Counted from the stretch's first letter, positions 8,165 to 16,133 are shown. The stretch is DNA of 19,779 bases from DYJK01 sp964464825 (GCA_964464825.1 CAYXKL010000046.1:1-19779); one strand, 5' to 3'. The notes: generated by a model not told the origin, from the sequence alone. Program-made: numbers and translations.

Positions 8165-9199
8165 ATGAAAAAGACAATTCTTTCAATTTTCTTTCTATTC
8201 ATTACACTCACAACAATTAAATCTCAAACAGTAATAGGAAAATATGCCGGTGAATTTTTAACCATCGGTGTTGGCGGCAGATCACTTGCTATGGGCGGTG
8301 CTCACACAGCAATTGTAAATGATGTTACTGCCGGTTACTGGAATCCAGCCGGACTTGCAAGAATTGATTATCCACAATTTGCATTAATGCACGAAGAACA
8401 TTTCGGTAACCTTGTTAATTATAATTACGGGGCAGTTGCTATACCATATGATAAAGATATGAGTCTTGGTATAAGCGTTATACGTTTAAGTGTTGATGGA
8501 ATTCCTGATACACGCAATGCACTTGAAGATGCTAACGGAGACGGAATATTGGATATTAATAACGGCGACCGGCTCGACTATTCTAAGATTACAGAATTCA
8601 GTAATACTGATTGGGCATTTTATTTAACTTTTGCAAAACGGCATTCAGATAATTTTTACTGGGGCGCTAATGTAAAAATTATTAAAAGAGATTTAGCAGA
8701 ATATAGTGCAACGGGAATTGGTTTTGATATAGGTGCATATTACAATCCGACTGAAAATTTATTCCTTGGTGCAAATATTCAGGATGTAACAACAACTTTA
8801 ATTGCATGGAGTTCCGGTAGAAACGAATTGATTACTCCAACTGCAAAAGTTGGTGTTGCATACCAGTTAGATTTTCTTGACGGGAAAATATTACCGGCTG
8901 TTGATCTAGATATCCGTTTTGAAAACAGAAAGTATGCTTCAATGTTTAATATTGGTCCGGTTAGTTTTGATGCACATACCGGATTTGAATATAACTATAA
9001 AAATATTTTTGCAATTCGTGCCGGTTATAATGATGTAAAACAATTTACTGTTGGTGCTGGAATTTATTTACCCAAATTAACAATTGATTATTCATTCGCG
9101 AGAATTGCTCAATCTGAAACTGAAAGACTACCAGATACTCACCGCATTTCCATAATGCTTACTTTGGAAGAACCAAAGTTTTTAAGGGGTAGCGAATAA
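8165..9199 (+). CDS. PorV/PorQ-family outer-membrane beta-barrel protein
   Basis: Outer-membrane protein of 344 residues with a cleavable signal (MKKTILSIFFLFITLTTIKSQ). The ATG at 8165 is chosen over the longer frame from 8099 because it begins the signal peptide and follows AAGGAT by seven bases. The mature N-terminus GKYAGEFLTIGVGGRSLAMGGAH, followed by ALMHEEHFGN and alternating beta-strands, is typical of the PorV/PorQ (UPF0164-like) family. True PorV helps release type IX cargo at the surface. Ignavibacteria carry many paralogues, so this may be a sibling and not PorV itself. Around residues 120-135 an acidic loop, DANGDGILDINNGD, resembles a calcium-binding loop. It stands alone, between gpmA and the lipoprotein gene. 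The type IX cargo at 15400-16068 shows the genome uses the system. Confidence 0.85.
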   Translation: MKKTILSIFFLFITLTTIKSQTVIGKYAGEFLTIGVGGRSLAMGGAHTAIVNDVTAGYWNPAGLARIDYPQFALMHEEHFGNLVNYNYGAVAIPYDKDMSLGISVIRLSVDGIPDTRNALEDANGDGILDINNGDRLDYSKITEFSNTDWAFYLTFAKRHSDNFYWGANVKIIKRDLAEYSATGIGFDIGAYYNPTENLFLGANIQDVTTTLIAWSSGRNELITPTAKVGVAYQLDFLDGKILPAVDLDIRFENRKYASMFNIGPVSFDAHTGFEYNYKNIFAIRAGYNDVKQFTVGAGIYLPKLTIDYSFARIAQSETERLPDTHRISIMLTLEEPKFLRGSE

Positions 9200-9337
9200 C
9201 AGTAACATCGATATAAGATCCATTAATATCAAATTTTGAATATCAATCAACTTTCTCACAACATTAAAATTCTTTATTCTATCTTATGATATAATGACTA
9301 GTTTGATTAATTTATTATTAATTAAATTTTAGGAGTT

Positions 9338-9889
9338 ATGTCTTACAGAATAATTATTATTTCTATTACTTTATTTTTTCTAATTAAATGTTCAGCTGGT
9401 ATAAATTCACTTTACACTTTTGATTATCCCCTAACAAATGACAAGGCATATTCTACTTTATCCAATATCTCCGTAAAAATACCGGAAGGTTGGTATCAGA
9501 TAGAAGATAATGAATACGGAACAATCAACTTATGGCTTATGAAAAATGATCTTTCCTCATCACTTCAGTTCAGCACAATCAATATTGATGATGCCATAAT
9601 TACGGATAATCCAGATAACATTTTAGAAAAAGTTAAAGAGTATAATAAAATCTTTGTAAAGTTAAAGTATGGAAATGAATTTACTGGTTTTTTTAATCAG
9701 GAGGATTTCGAAATTAACGGAAAAAGTTTTAAGGCATATCAATACACCAATGACAAAAATCAAATTATTCGAACGGTAATATTTATACATAAAGAGAAAT
9801 TCTATGAATTTGTAGCAGTTACAAACAGCAAAAATTTGGTTTCTGAGCTTTTTACGATACAAAATGCCGTTTTATCAACCCTTGAATAA
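9338..9889 (+). CDS. Putative secreted or lipid-anchored protein of unknown function
   Basis: Protein of 183 residues that I do not recognise. The N-terminus (YRIIIISITLFFLIKCSAG) is a signal peptide. C18 could be a lipobox cysteine (LIKC), but lysine at -1 is not standard, so lipidation is uncertain. The body contains ISVKIPEGWYQIEDN, a motif of small beta-rich periplasmic proteins, and is otherwise a mixed alpha/beta sequence without membrane helices or further cysteines. The ATG follows AGGAG by only two bases, unusually close. It lies 67 bases before the ECF sigma gene on the same strand, so it may belong to that operon. The 138-base region before it is AT-rich, with no clear promoter. 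Confidence 0.7.
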   Translation: MSYRIIIISITLFFLIKCSAGINSLYTFDYPLTNDKAYSTLSNISVKIPEGWYQIEDNEYGTINLWLMKNDLSSSLQFSTINIDDAIITDNPDNILEKVKEYNKIFVKLKYGNEFTGFFNQEDFEINGKSFKAYQYTNDKNQIIRTVIFIHKEKFYEFVAVTNSKNLVSELFTIQNAVLSTLE

Positions 9890-9956
9890 TTTTTTTTTAC
9901 TTTAAAGGCAACATTTCTATAACTCAAACATCTTTTAGATTAAAGAAAATATTTCT

Positions 9957-10484
9957 TTGAGTGCACCTCTGGAAAATATTATCGATTTCACGCTGGTTTA
10001 CAACCGCTATAAAAAGCAGTTGTACAATTATGCAATAAAAATGGTAAGCGACCGGCTGACATGTGAAGATATAATCCAGAATACATTTATTAAGTTATTT
10101 GAAAATTTGAAAAACATCCGTGTTAAAGAGAGTATACAATATTGGCTCTTTACAACCGTTAGAAATGAAATCTATACTCACTATCGTCATAAAAAAATAC
10201 GTTTAGATCAATATTATGCTGAAGATGCCGATGAAATTGATGTATTATCCGATAGTAATATTGAATTCGACTATGAGAAAGCGGAACTGAAAGAAATGAT
10301 AATGGAACAGCTAGATAAATTGGCCATTGAACAGCGGGATGTTTTTTTACTGAAAGAATATGCCGGTTTATGTTATAAGGAAATTGCTGAAGTGATGAAT
10401 ATAGATGAAGAATTAGTTAAGAGCAGATTATTCAAAGTAAGACAGAGATTAATAAGAAATTTATCCAAAATATTAACGAGGTAG
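9957..10484 (+). CDS. ECF-family RNA polymerase sigma factor
   Basis: Sigma-70 family factor of 175 residues with only regions 2 and 4. Region 2 spans about residues 11-80 (VYNRYKKQLYNYAIKMVSD, CEDIIQNTFIKLFENL, YWLFTTVRNEIYTHYRHKK). Region 4 spans about 115-170 (LDKLAIEQRDVFLLKEYAGLCYKEIAEVMNIDEELVKSRLFKVRQRL), with its helix-turn-helix. The start is a TTG at 9957: the next in-frame methionine (residue 29) would remove part of region 2, and no clear Shine-Dalgarno is seen. The stop is two bases from the ATG of the anti-sigma gene, the classical pairing. Its target promoters are unknown; with the TonB-domain and RseP genes nearby, an envelope signal is the likeliest input. Confidence 0.92.
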   Translation: MSAPLENIIDFTLVYNRYKKQLYNYAIKMVSDRLTCEDIIQNTFIKLFENLKNIRVKESIQYWLFTTVRNEIYTHYRHKKIRLDQYYAEDADEIDVLSDSNIEFDYEKAELKEMIMEQLDKLAIEQRDVFLLKEYAGLCYKEIAEVMNIDEELVKSRLFKVRQRLIRNLSKILTR

Positions 10485-10486
10485 TT

Positions 10487-10948
10487 ATGCTGAATGATGA
10501 AACAAAAATTCTGATTGATAAATATTTTGACGGCGAACTCCCGAAAAATATTGAAGCCGTTATATTTACGGAGCTTTCACAAGATGAAGAAAGCAGAGAA
10601 TATTTTAGACAGATGAATAAAATGAAATTAGCATTGCAAGAATCGATGGAAGAATTTCCATTTAATTTAGATCAAAAAATATTGATGAAAATAAGATCCT
10701 CTGAAGAAAGAAAACCATTCTGGCAAAAAAACTTTTTACCGGTGCTTAGTTATTCTTTTGCTGTTATATTGCTGATAATCAGTCTTTTCATGTTTTTTGA
10801 AATCCGGAATTATAAAACCGATTTAAAATCAACATCGCAGCAAATGTTTGAACAGCAGAAGACGATCAATCTTTTAATAAACAGTTTACCTTCTGTTGAT
10901 ATTGAATCTGAATTGCAAAATGCAGTTGTAATAAATGCAAATTTATGA
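10487..10948 (+). CDS. Putative one-pass anti-sigma factor
   Basis: Protein of 153 residues, assigned by position and architecture. A cytoplasmic N-terminal segment (residues 1-80, beginning DETKILIDKYFDGELP) resembles the start of anti-sigma domains. One transmembrane helix follows at about 84-105 (FLPVLSYSFAVILLIISLFMF). A short periplasmic tail of about 48 residues contains a likely coiled coil (STSQQMFEQQKTINLL). There are no cysteines, so the zinc-binding HxxxCxxC form of anti-sigma domain is excluded. It starts two bases after the sigma-factor stop and its own stop lies beside the next start, so the three are expected to be co-translated. A short periplasmic tail is the form that intramembrane proteases such as RseP can process after trimming; that link is inference. 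Confidence 0.72.
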   Translation: MLNDETKILIDKYFDGELPKNIEAVIFTELSQDEESREYFRQMNKMKLALQESMEEFPFNLDQKILMKIRSSEERKPFWQKNFLPVLSYSFAVILLIISLFMFFEIRNYKTDLKSTSQQMFEQQKTINLLINSLPSVDIESELQNAVVINANL

Positions 10949-10956
10949 GGTGGAAA

Positions 10957-11790
10957 ATGAAATCAAAATTGTTATTTGCATTAATAGTGGCTCTTTTAAT
11001 CAGTTGCGAATCTAAAAACGATGGAATTGAAATTATTCCAGATTATGACTCTATCTATCTAACAGAACAGAATGTAGATTTTCCGGCTCATCCAAAACAA
11101 AATCAAGAAAATGATTTGCAGAAAGAACTCGAAAATATTTTTAAAGAATTTTATGATAATAAATCAGGACGTGCAGAATTATTTAAAGTAGCATTCCGTA
11201 TTTACATTAATGAAAATGGCATAATAGATAAATTAAAAATCCTTGATGAGTCCTCTTACAAATTTGGAACTACTGATGAAGACGGAATTCTATTTACAGA
11301 TAATCAAAAATTGTATCCTCGAATAAATGAAATACTCAGCAAGTATGAATTTGAACCAGCAAAAAAAGGAAAAGATAAAGTAAAATTTCGTAAAGATATT
11401 GCATATGCATGTTCAATCAATTCCGATGGTAAAATAAAAGGATATATACCTTTGGATTTTTCAATGGATTTAACAGGTCTTAACAAAGCCGATTTTTTTG
11501 TTGCAGTTGAAAAAACTCCGGAACCAATTGGTGGAATGGAAGCAATTTTAAAAAATGTAAAATATCCTGAGATCGCAAAAAGAGCCGGTATTCAAGGACG
11601 TGTATTTATTAAGGCATTTCTAGATGAAGAAGGTAATGTAGTTGGCACTGAGATAATAAAATCCGCTGATAAAATATTGGATTCTGCAGCAGTGGATGCT
11701 GTTATGAAAACAAAATTCAAACCCGGAATTCAGAAAGGTAAACCGGTTAAATCACAAGTAGCAATACCAATTGTATTTAAACTCAAATAA
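10957..11790 (+). CDS. Lipoprotein with TonB C-terminal domain and a degenerate second TonB-like half
   Basis: Predicted lipoprotein of 277 residues from the ATG at 10957, which follows GAGGTGG; an in-frame ATG at 10945 would overlap the preceding stop as ATGA. Lipobox LISC gives C17. Residues about 188-277 are a clear TonB C-terminal domain: PEPIGGMEAILKNVKYP, AGIQGRVFIKAFLDEEG, DAVMKTKFKPG, GKPVKSQVAIPIVF. Residues about 72-151 repeat the same order in diverged form (VAFRIYINENGIIDKLKIL, ILSKYEFEPAKKGKDKVK), suggesting an internal duplication. It lacks the cytoplasmic anchor and proline-rich linker of energy-coupling TonB, and no exbB/exbD is nearby. A sensory or envelope-binding role with the sigma/anti-sigma pair is more likely than transport energisation. 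The TonB fold is secure, the role inferred. Confidence 0.82.
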   Translation: MKSKLLFALIVALLISCESKNDGIEIIPDYDSIYLTEQNVDFPAHPKQNQENDLQKELENIFKEFYDNKSGRAELFKVAFRIYINENGIIDKLKILDESSYKFGTTDEDGILFTDNQKLYPRINEILSKYEFEPAKKGKDKVKFRKDIAYACSINSDGKIKGYIPLDFSMDLTGLNKADFFVAVEKTPEPIGGMEAILKNVKYPEIAKRAGIQGRVFIKAFLDEEGNVVGTEIIKSADKILDSAAVDAVMKTKFKPGIQKGKPVKSQVAIPIVFKLK

Positions 11791-11816
11791 TAAATCACAA
11801 ATCAATGGGGGGTAAT

Positions 11817-12188
11817 ATGAAATCTCTAAAAACATTGTTATCACTTTCACTTATAGTATTCTTTTTATCAGTTAATTTAATTTCGGCTCAGGAAAAAGAA
11901 GAACTTGATAAAGTACCTATGCCGGTTGGCGGTATGGAAACAATTTTGAAAAATGTTGTTTATCCAGCTGATGCTAAAAAAGCCGGCATTGAAGGTAAAG
12001 TTTTAGTAAAAGCAGTAGTCGATGAAAACGGTACTGTTGTTAAAACAATTATTGAGAAAGGTGATAATGAGTTATTAAATAAAGCAGCAATTGATGCAGT
12101 CAAATCAACTAAATTTACTGCTGGTGAAAAGGATGGCAAAAAAGTAAAAGCTGAGGTATTCGTTCCAATTATGTTCAAATTGAAGTAG
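11817..12188 (+). CDS. Secreted single-domain TonB C-terminal protein
   Basis: Small exported protein of 123 residues: signal peptide (MKSLKTLLSLSLIVFFLSVNLISAQ) and then one TonB C-terminal domain filling the rest (VGGMETILKNVVYP, AGIEGKVLVKAVVDENG, DAVKSTKFTAG, PIMFKLK). About 50 of some 90 residues are identical, without gaps, to the last domain of the gene upstream, so the two are tandem duplicates. The ATG at 11817 is preferred over an in-frame ATG at 11805, because the GGGGGG between them serves as ribosome site and the signal peptide then starts at MKS. There is no membrane anchor after cleavage, so it would be soluble in the periplasm. It is last in the run and is followed by a strong terminator. 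Confidence 0.82.
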   Translation: MKSLKTLLSLSLIVFFLSVNLISAQEKEELDKVPMPVGGMETILKNVVYPADAKKAGIEGKVLVKAVVDENGTVVKTIIEKGDNELLNKAAIDAVKSTKFTAGEKDGKKVKAEVFVPIMFKLK

Positions 12189-12214
12189 CAGCATAGTTGA
12201 TTTAGTTAAGGGGG

Positions 12215-12250
12215 AAAATGGGGACAGTTGTTTTTGTCCCCATTTTTTTT
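12215..12250 (+). terminator. Strong intrinsic terminator between convergent units
   Basis: A perfect 12-pair stem, AAAATGGGGACA (12215-12226) with TGTCCCCATTTT (12235-12246), an eight-base loop, and a T-run continuing to 12250. It ends the plus-strand sigma/TonB run, and its T-run overlaps the stop codon of rseP on the other strand. Read from the minus strand it is a weaker terminator, since only the A/T base of the stem supplies U residues. Confidence 0.92.
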
Positions 12251-13601
12251 ACAAGCTTATTAAATCATTGTAAATGATAAATGCCATTAAAGCAAGCAGT
12301 AAAATAAATCCGGCATTTTGAATTGCCATCTTAACTTTAAGTGGCAGTTCCTTTCTAAAAATTCCTTCTAATAATATTATTATAAAATGCCCGCCATCTA
12401 ATGCCGGAAATGGGAGTATGTTAATAATTGCCAGACTGAGACTTAGCATAGCGAGAAAGAATAAGAAGGAAATTATTCCGGAATCAGCAGAGCGAGCGGC
12501 GTATTGTGCAATTTTTACCGGACCGCCGAATGCTTGATTGAAAGCAATCTTTCCGGTTATAACATTCCGCAGCATACCGAATGTTAATGCTGTATATTGA
12601 CCAATATTAGTAATGCTTTGAGTAAACGCACCAACGAATCCATAAGTTTTATAATTAAAGTCTCCGGTATAAGCATCAGTTATAGCTATTCCTATTTTTC
12701 CTTCAATACCGGGATTTACGGTAGTTTTCAAAGTATCTTCACCGCGTAAATAAACAAGCTGAAGATCTTTTTCTTTGTTTGATGAGATCAATTCAACTAC
12801 TTGTTCACGGTCTTTTAACGGAATTCCGTTTATGAATAAAAATATATCACCGGCTTTAATTCCGGCATCTTCTGCTGGAGAATTATTCATAACTTCTTGT
12901 ATGTACGGTTGTGTTGGAGACGGGAAAAGGAAAAATCCTTTTTGAGATCCTTCGGTTATTAATTTTCTTGAAGCAGTGAATGTATTTTCATTACCATCTC
13001 TTAAAACAGTGACCTTAACATCATTGGAATTTGTTACCAATAAGTTATCAACAATTTCTTCCCAATCATTTACTTTTTTGTCATTTAACGAAATTATTTT
13101 ATCATAAGATTTGAATCCGGCTTTTTCAGCGGCACTTCCCGGTTCAACAATACTAATAGTTGTTGATTGAAAAACTTGCTTTCCTTGGAAGAAATTAATT
13201 CCCCAAAATATTACGATTGTTAATAACAAGTTCATCAAAACGCCGGCAGTAATTACGAATAATTTTTGGTACGTTGGTTTTGATCTGAATTCCCATGGTT
13301 GCGGTTCAGATTCAACAAATTTTGTATCCATACTTTCATCAACCATACCGGCTACTTTTACATAACCGCCAAGAGGGAAAATACATAAACGGTAATCAGT
13401 ATTACCCTGTCCATCCCAATCTTTTGGAAGATCGCCGAAAGAAAAACCGTTTAATTTATTCCATCCGCCAATTCTTTTACCAAAGCCGATAGCAAATACA
13501 TCAACACGCATTTTTGATAACTTAGCTGCTGCAAAATGACCAAACTCGTGTACAAAGACTAATATTCCAACAGTTATTATGAAGTAAATAATATATTCCA
13601 T
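12249..13601 (-). CDS. rseP: RIP metalloprotease RseP (site-2 protease)
   Basis: Inner-membrane zinc protease of 450 residues that cuts transmembrane segments of substrates such as anti-sigma factors. The first helix carries the zinc motif HEFGH (residues 18-22). The second metal motif is NILPFPALDGG (about 394-404, ligand D402). Between them are two PDZ domains, roughly residues 145-215 and 225-300 (VEPGSAAEKAGFKSYDKI; VMNNSPAEDAGIKAGD). Length matches RseP/YaeL (about 450). It starts ten bases after the dxr stop, the common dxr-rseP arrangement. Its 3' end faces the ECF sigma/anti-sigma operon, making that one-pass anti-sigma factor a natural candidate substrate, though RseP usually acts on several. 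Confidence 0.96.
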   Translation of the reverse strand: MEYIIYFIITVGILVFVHEFGHFAAAKLSKMRVDVFAIGFGKRIGGWNKLNGFSFGDLPKDWDGQGNTDYRLCIFPLGGYVKVAGMVDESMDTKFVESEPQPWEFRSKPTYQKLFVITAGVLMNLLLTIVIFWGINFFQGKQVFQSTTISIVEPGSAAEKAGFKSYDKIISLNDKKVNDWEEIVDNLLVTNSNDVKVTVLRDGNENTFTASRKLITEGSQKGFFLFPSPTQPYIQEVMNNSPAEDAGIKAGDIFLFINGIPLKDREQVVELISSNKEKDLQLVYLRGEDTLKTTVNPGIEGKIGIAITDAYTGDFNYKTYGFVGAFTQSITNIGQYTALTFGMLRNVITGKIAFNQAFGGPVKIAQYAARSADSGIISFLFFLAMLSLSLAIINILPFPALDGGHFIIILLEGIFRKELPLKVKMAIQNAGFILLLALMAFIIYNDLISL

Positions 13602-13611
13602 TTAAAGTCTC

Positions 13612-14757
13612 TTAATTAAATTTTTTGTTTAATAATTCTCTTGTTCTAAAATCATATTCAAAAATTGTTTCTAAAGATAACTCGAACCGGTAATCTAAAT
13701 TATCCAGAGCAAATCGGATTATATCGGGGATCTGAATAAATTTAATTTTTCCTTTCAAGAAGTAATCAACTGCAATTTCGTTTGCGGCATTTAATATGCA
13801 AGGAGCCAATCCGCCGGCATTAATTACATCATATGCCATTTTAAGGCACTTAAATTTATCAAAATCCGGCTCAAAAAACGTTAGTTGATTTAATAAATTT
13901 AAATCTGTCCGGACACCCCGGTATGAATATCTATCCGGATAAGATAAAGCATAAAGTATAGGTAATTTCATATTTGGTACGCTTAACTGCGCTTTTATTG
14001 AACCATCGATAAATTCCACCATTGAATGAATAACCGATTGTGGATGAACAATCACATCAATTTTATTTTTGGGAAGATTAAATAGCCAGAATGCTTCAAT
14101 AACTTCCAGACCTTTGTTCATCATAGTTGCAGAATCGATAGTTATTTTATTACCCATTTTCCAGTTAGGGTGATTCAATGCCTCATTAATTGTTACATTT
14201 TTTAATTCATCAATCGATTTATTGAGAAACGGTCCCCCCGAGGCAGTTAAAATTATTTTATTAATTTCATTTTTGTCTTCACCATTTAAGCATTGGAAAA
14301 TTGCACTATGTTCGGAATCGACGGGTATTAATTCAGCATTATTTTGATGACAAAGTTCATTAACTATTTGACCAGCTGCAACCAAGGTTTCTTTGTTGGC
14401 AAGTGCAATTCTTTTTTTCTGTTTGATTGCTTCTATCGTAGGTTTCAGACCGGCAAAACCTACAATAGCCGAAACTAAAATGTCATAATCTCCGCGTTTA
14501 GAAATCTCAATTAAACCTTCGTCACCAGCTAAGATTTCATATTTATTTCCAATAGCAATTTTTAGTTCTTCCGCTTTTTCCTCATTACGTACTGCAATTG
14601 TTTTTGGTTTGAATTCATTTGCTTGCTTTATTAACAGATCCACATTGTCATTTGCAGTTAATCCCGTAATTATAAATTTATCAGGGAATGATCTTACAAC
14701 TTCCAAAGTACTTACGCCTATAGAGCCGGTAGAACCGAGAAGGAGAATTCTTTTCAT
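13612..14757 (-). CDS. dxr: 1-deoxy-D-xylulose 5-phosphate reductoisomerase
   Basis: Cytoplasmic NADPH enzyme of 381 residues that makes 2-C-methyl-D-erythritol 4-phosphate, the committed step of the MEP isoprenoid pathway. The NADPH fold begins at GSTGSIG (8-14). ANKETLVAAG lies at 120-129. Metal ligands D147 and E149 are in VDSEHSAIFQ and E218 in NKGLEVIEA. The catalytic loop HPNWKMG (196-202) and HPQSVIHSMVEF (238-249) are intact. The C-terminal helical domain is full length. It lies 16 bases after the membrane-protein gene and 10 bases before rseP, so the three form one operon. Confidence 0.97.
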   Translation of the reverse strand: MKRILLLGSTGSIGVSTLEVVRSFPDKFIITGLTANDNVDLLIKQANEFKPKTIAVRNEEKAEELKIAIGNKYEILAGDEGLIEISKRGDYDILVSAIVGFAGLKPTIEAIKQKKRIALANKETLVAAGQIVNELCHQNNAELIPVDSEHSAIFQCLNGEDKNEINKIILTASGGPFLNKSIDELKNVTINEALNHPNWKMGNKITIDSATMMNKGLEVIEAFWLFNLPKNKIDVIVHPQSVIHSMVEFIDGSIKAQLSVPNMKLPILYALSYPDRYSYRGVRTDLNLLNQLTFFEPDFDKFKCLKMAYDVINAGGLAPCILNAANEIAVDYFLKGKIKFIQIPDIIRFALDNLDYRFELSLETIFEYDFRTRELLNKKFN

Positions 14758-14773
14758 TTATTTTTTCCGTTAA

Positions 14774-15259
14774 TCAGCCGATAAACCAATGTGTTACTGC
14801 AAATAGATAATTTATTAATACCATTATGTTGATGGTTGTATTCAACGTATAGAGTTTATTCAAATTTTTATAACCATCTTCGGAAATCTCATTGCTGTTT
14901 TCAAGATCACTACCTATTGCAGTTCTAATCTTTTTTGCTGTTGGTATAATAAACAGAAAGATAATTAATAAAATTATTACAGTTAAAATTTGTTTAGTTG
15001 ATAACCAGTGATTTGCATCCATCTGAAAAAATTGGTAGCCGGAATTTGTAACTAAAAAAATTCCAGATGCAATGATACCGGTGCTTCCAACTATTCCCAT
15101 AATATTTGTAATATTCAAATAGAGTTTTATAAGTTTTTTCTCTCCCGATTTCCCTTTGTTACTTGAGATTACCGGTCTTAAGATTGAATCTATTATTAAA
15201 CTTACCAGCCATACACCCGCAAATGTTATATGCAGTGATTTTATTAAAATATACTCCAT
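14774..15259 (-). CDS. Four-helix membrane protein, CopD/DUF2269-like
   Basis: Integral membrane protein of 161 residues with four hydrophobic helices, at about 5-25, 47-70, 87-108 and 138-160. The first helix carries LIKSLHITFAGVWLVSLIID, like the KxLH...W pattern of CopD, HemJ and DUF2269 proteins, where the histidine may bind haem or metal. A further histidine lies near the C-terminus (AVTHWF). This resemblance is to a pattern, not a confident family call. It is first in the operon with dxr and rseP (16-base gap). AAAGGA sits eight bases before the ATG. No function is assigned. Confidence 0.72.
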   Translation of the reverse strand: MEYILIKSLHITFAGVWLVSLIIDSILRPVISSNKGKSGEKKLIKLYLNITNIMGIVGSTGIIASGIFLVTNSGYQFFQMDANHWLSTKQILTVIILLIIFLFIIPTAKKIRTAIGSDLENSNEISEDGYKNLNKLYTLNTTINIMVLINYLFAVTHWFIG

Positions 15260-15336
15260 TATCTTTTCCTTTGTAATATTTTAAGATTAAATATAATAAA
15301 AAGTGGTACCAGAACTTATAAATAGACATTTAGTCT

Positions 15337-15367
15337 TTTGTTCATTATTTTCAAACCAATAAAATGG
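15337..15367 (+). promoter_or_regulatory. Possible promoter of the CxxCH gene pair
   Basis: TTTG at 15337-15340, a 19-base spacer, then TAAAATGG at 15360-15367 (two mismatches to TAnnTTTG). It sits in the 140-base divergent spacer and would give a leader of about 25 bases before the ATG at 15400, which follows GAGGGG. Confidence 0.3.
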
Positions 15368-15399
15368 CTAGCAAGTTCAAATAATTAAATGAGGGGAAC

Positions 15400-16068
15400 A
15401 TGAAAAATAAATTTACATATATAGCTGCAATTGTTGTGGTATTAACTGCAACGATTCTTGTCTCCAGAGATTGGAGGATAAATCAAATTCCTAATGGAAC
15501 AAAGTTCAGTTGTGCTAATTGCCATGTTAGTGCTGCCGGCGGCGGTCCACGTAATTCGTTCGGACAAAGCGTTGAATCGAGAGTTACTCCGGGCGGTACA
15601 AATAGTTTTTGGAATTCTTCACTTGCAAATATTGATTCCGATGGAGATGGTTTTACAAACGGAGTTGAACTGCAAGATCCTAATGGTACATGGACGGGCG
15701 GTGAAATTGGGGATATAAATTTAGTAACCAATCCCGGTAATGCAAGCAGTAAACCAAATCCTACTTCTGTTGAAAATGAAATAGTTCCACTTCAGTATAA
15801 ACTTTATAATAATTATCCCAATCCTTTCAATCCATCAACTAACATCGCATTTGAAATTGCCAGTGCTGAATTTGTTAGTTTGAGAGTATTTAACATAAAT
15901 GGAGAAATGGTGAGAACATTGATCAATGAAAATTTGCCTCCTGGAAGATTCGAAAAAGTTTGGGATGGCAAAGATGAATTCGGTGTTAGTGTTTCTTCCG
16001 GAATTTATATCTATCGATTAGTAGCTGGACAGTTTGATAAATCTGCAAGAATGATTTTGATGAAATAG
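15400..16068 (+). CDS. Type IX-secreted protein with CxxCH and temptin-like calcium domain
   Basis: Secreted protein of 222 residues. Order: signal peptide (1-24); a small domain at 27-101 with CANCH (C38, C41, H42), AGGGPRNSFG and the calcium loop DSDGDGFTNGVEL (79-91); a linker; then a type A type IX sorting domain at about 133-222 (NNYPNPFNPSTNIAFEI, ending KSARMILMK). From memory, IPNG...GGGxRNxFG...W...DSDGDGxTNGxEL is the pattern of the temptin family, where CxxCH is not usual. Here CxxCH would attach one c-type haem. The sorting domain predicts surface display or release. It begins the pair with the barrel protein 65 bases downstream, and both share the haem-site pattern CxxCHVxxxGGxxRN. 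Function unknown; electron transfer is inferred. Confidence 0.82.
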   Translation: MKNKFTYIAAIVVVLTATILVSRDWRINQIPNGTKFSCANCHVSAAGGGPRNSFGQSVESRVTPGGTNSFWNSSLANIDSDGDGFTNGVELQDPNGTWTGGEIGDINLVTNPGNASSKPNPTSVENEIVPLQYKLYNNYPNPFNPSTNIAFEIASAEFVSLRVFNINGEMVRTLINENLPPGRFEKVWDGKDEFGVSVSSGIYIYRLVAGQFDKSARMILMK

Positions 16069-16133
16069 TTTTGAGTGAAGAGTGTAGAATTTGAGGTTCT
16101 ATTTATGTATCAATATTTATTAAAGAGGATATA

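Noticed and set aside
9290..9295. TATAAT before the lipoprotein gene as a sigma-70 -10 box
   Set aside because: No matching -35 at 16-18 bases, and in AT-rich Bacteroidota-type DNA this hexamer is expected by chance.
15483..15731. Open frame antisense to the CxxCH/temptin-like gene
   Set aside because: It is a shadow of a gene with clear signal peptide, haem motif and calcium loop; proline/serine-rich translation with no motif.
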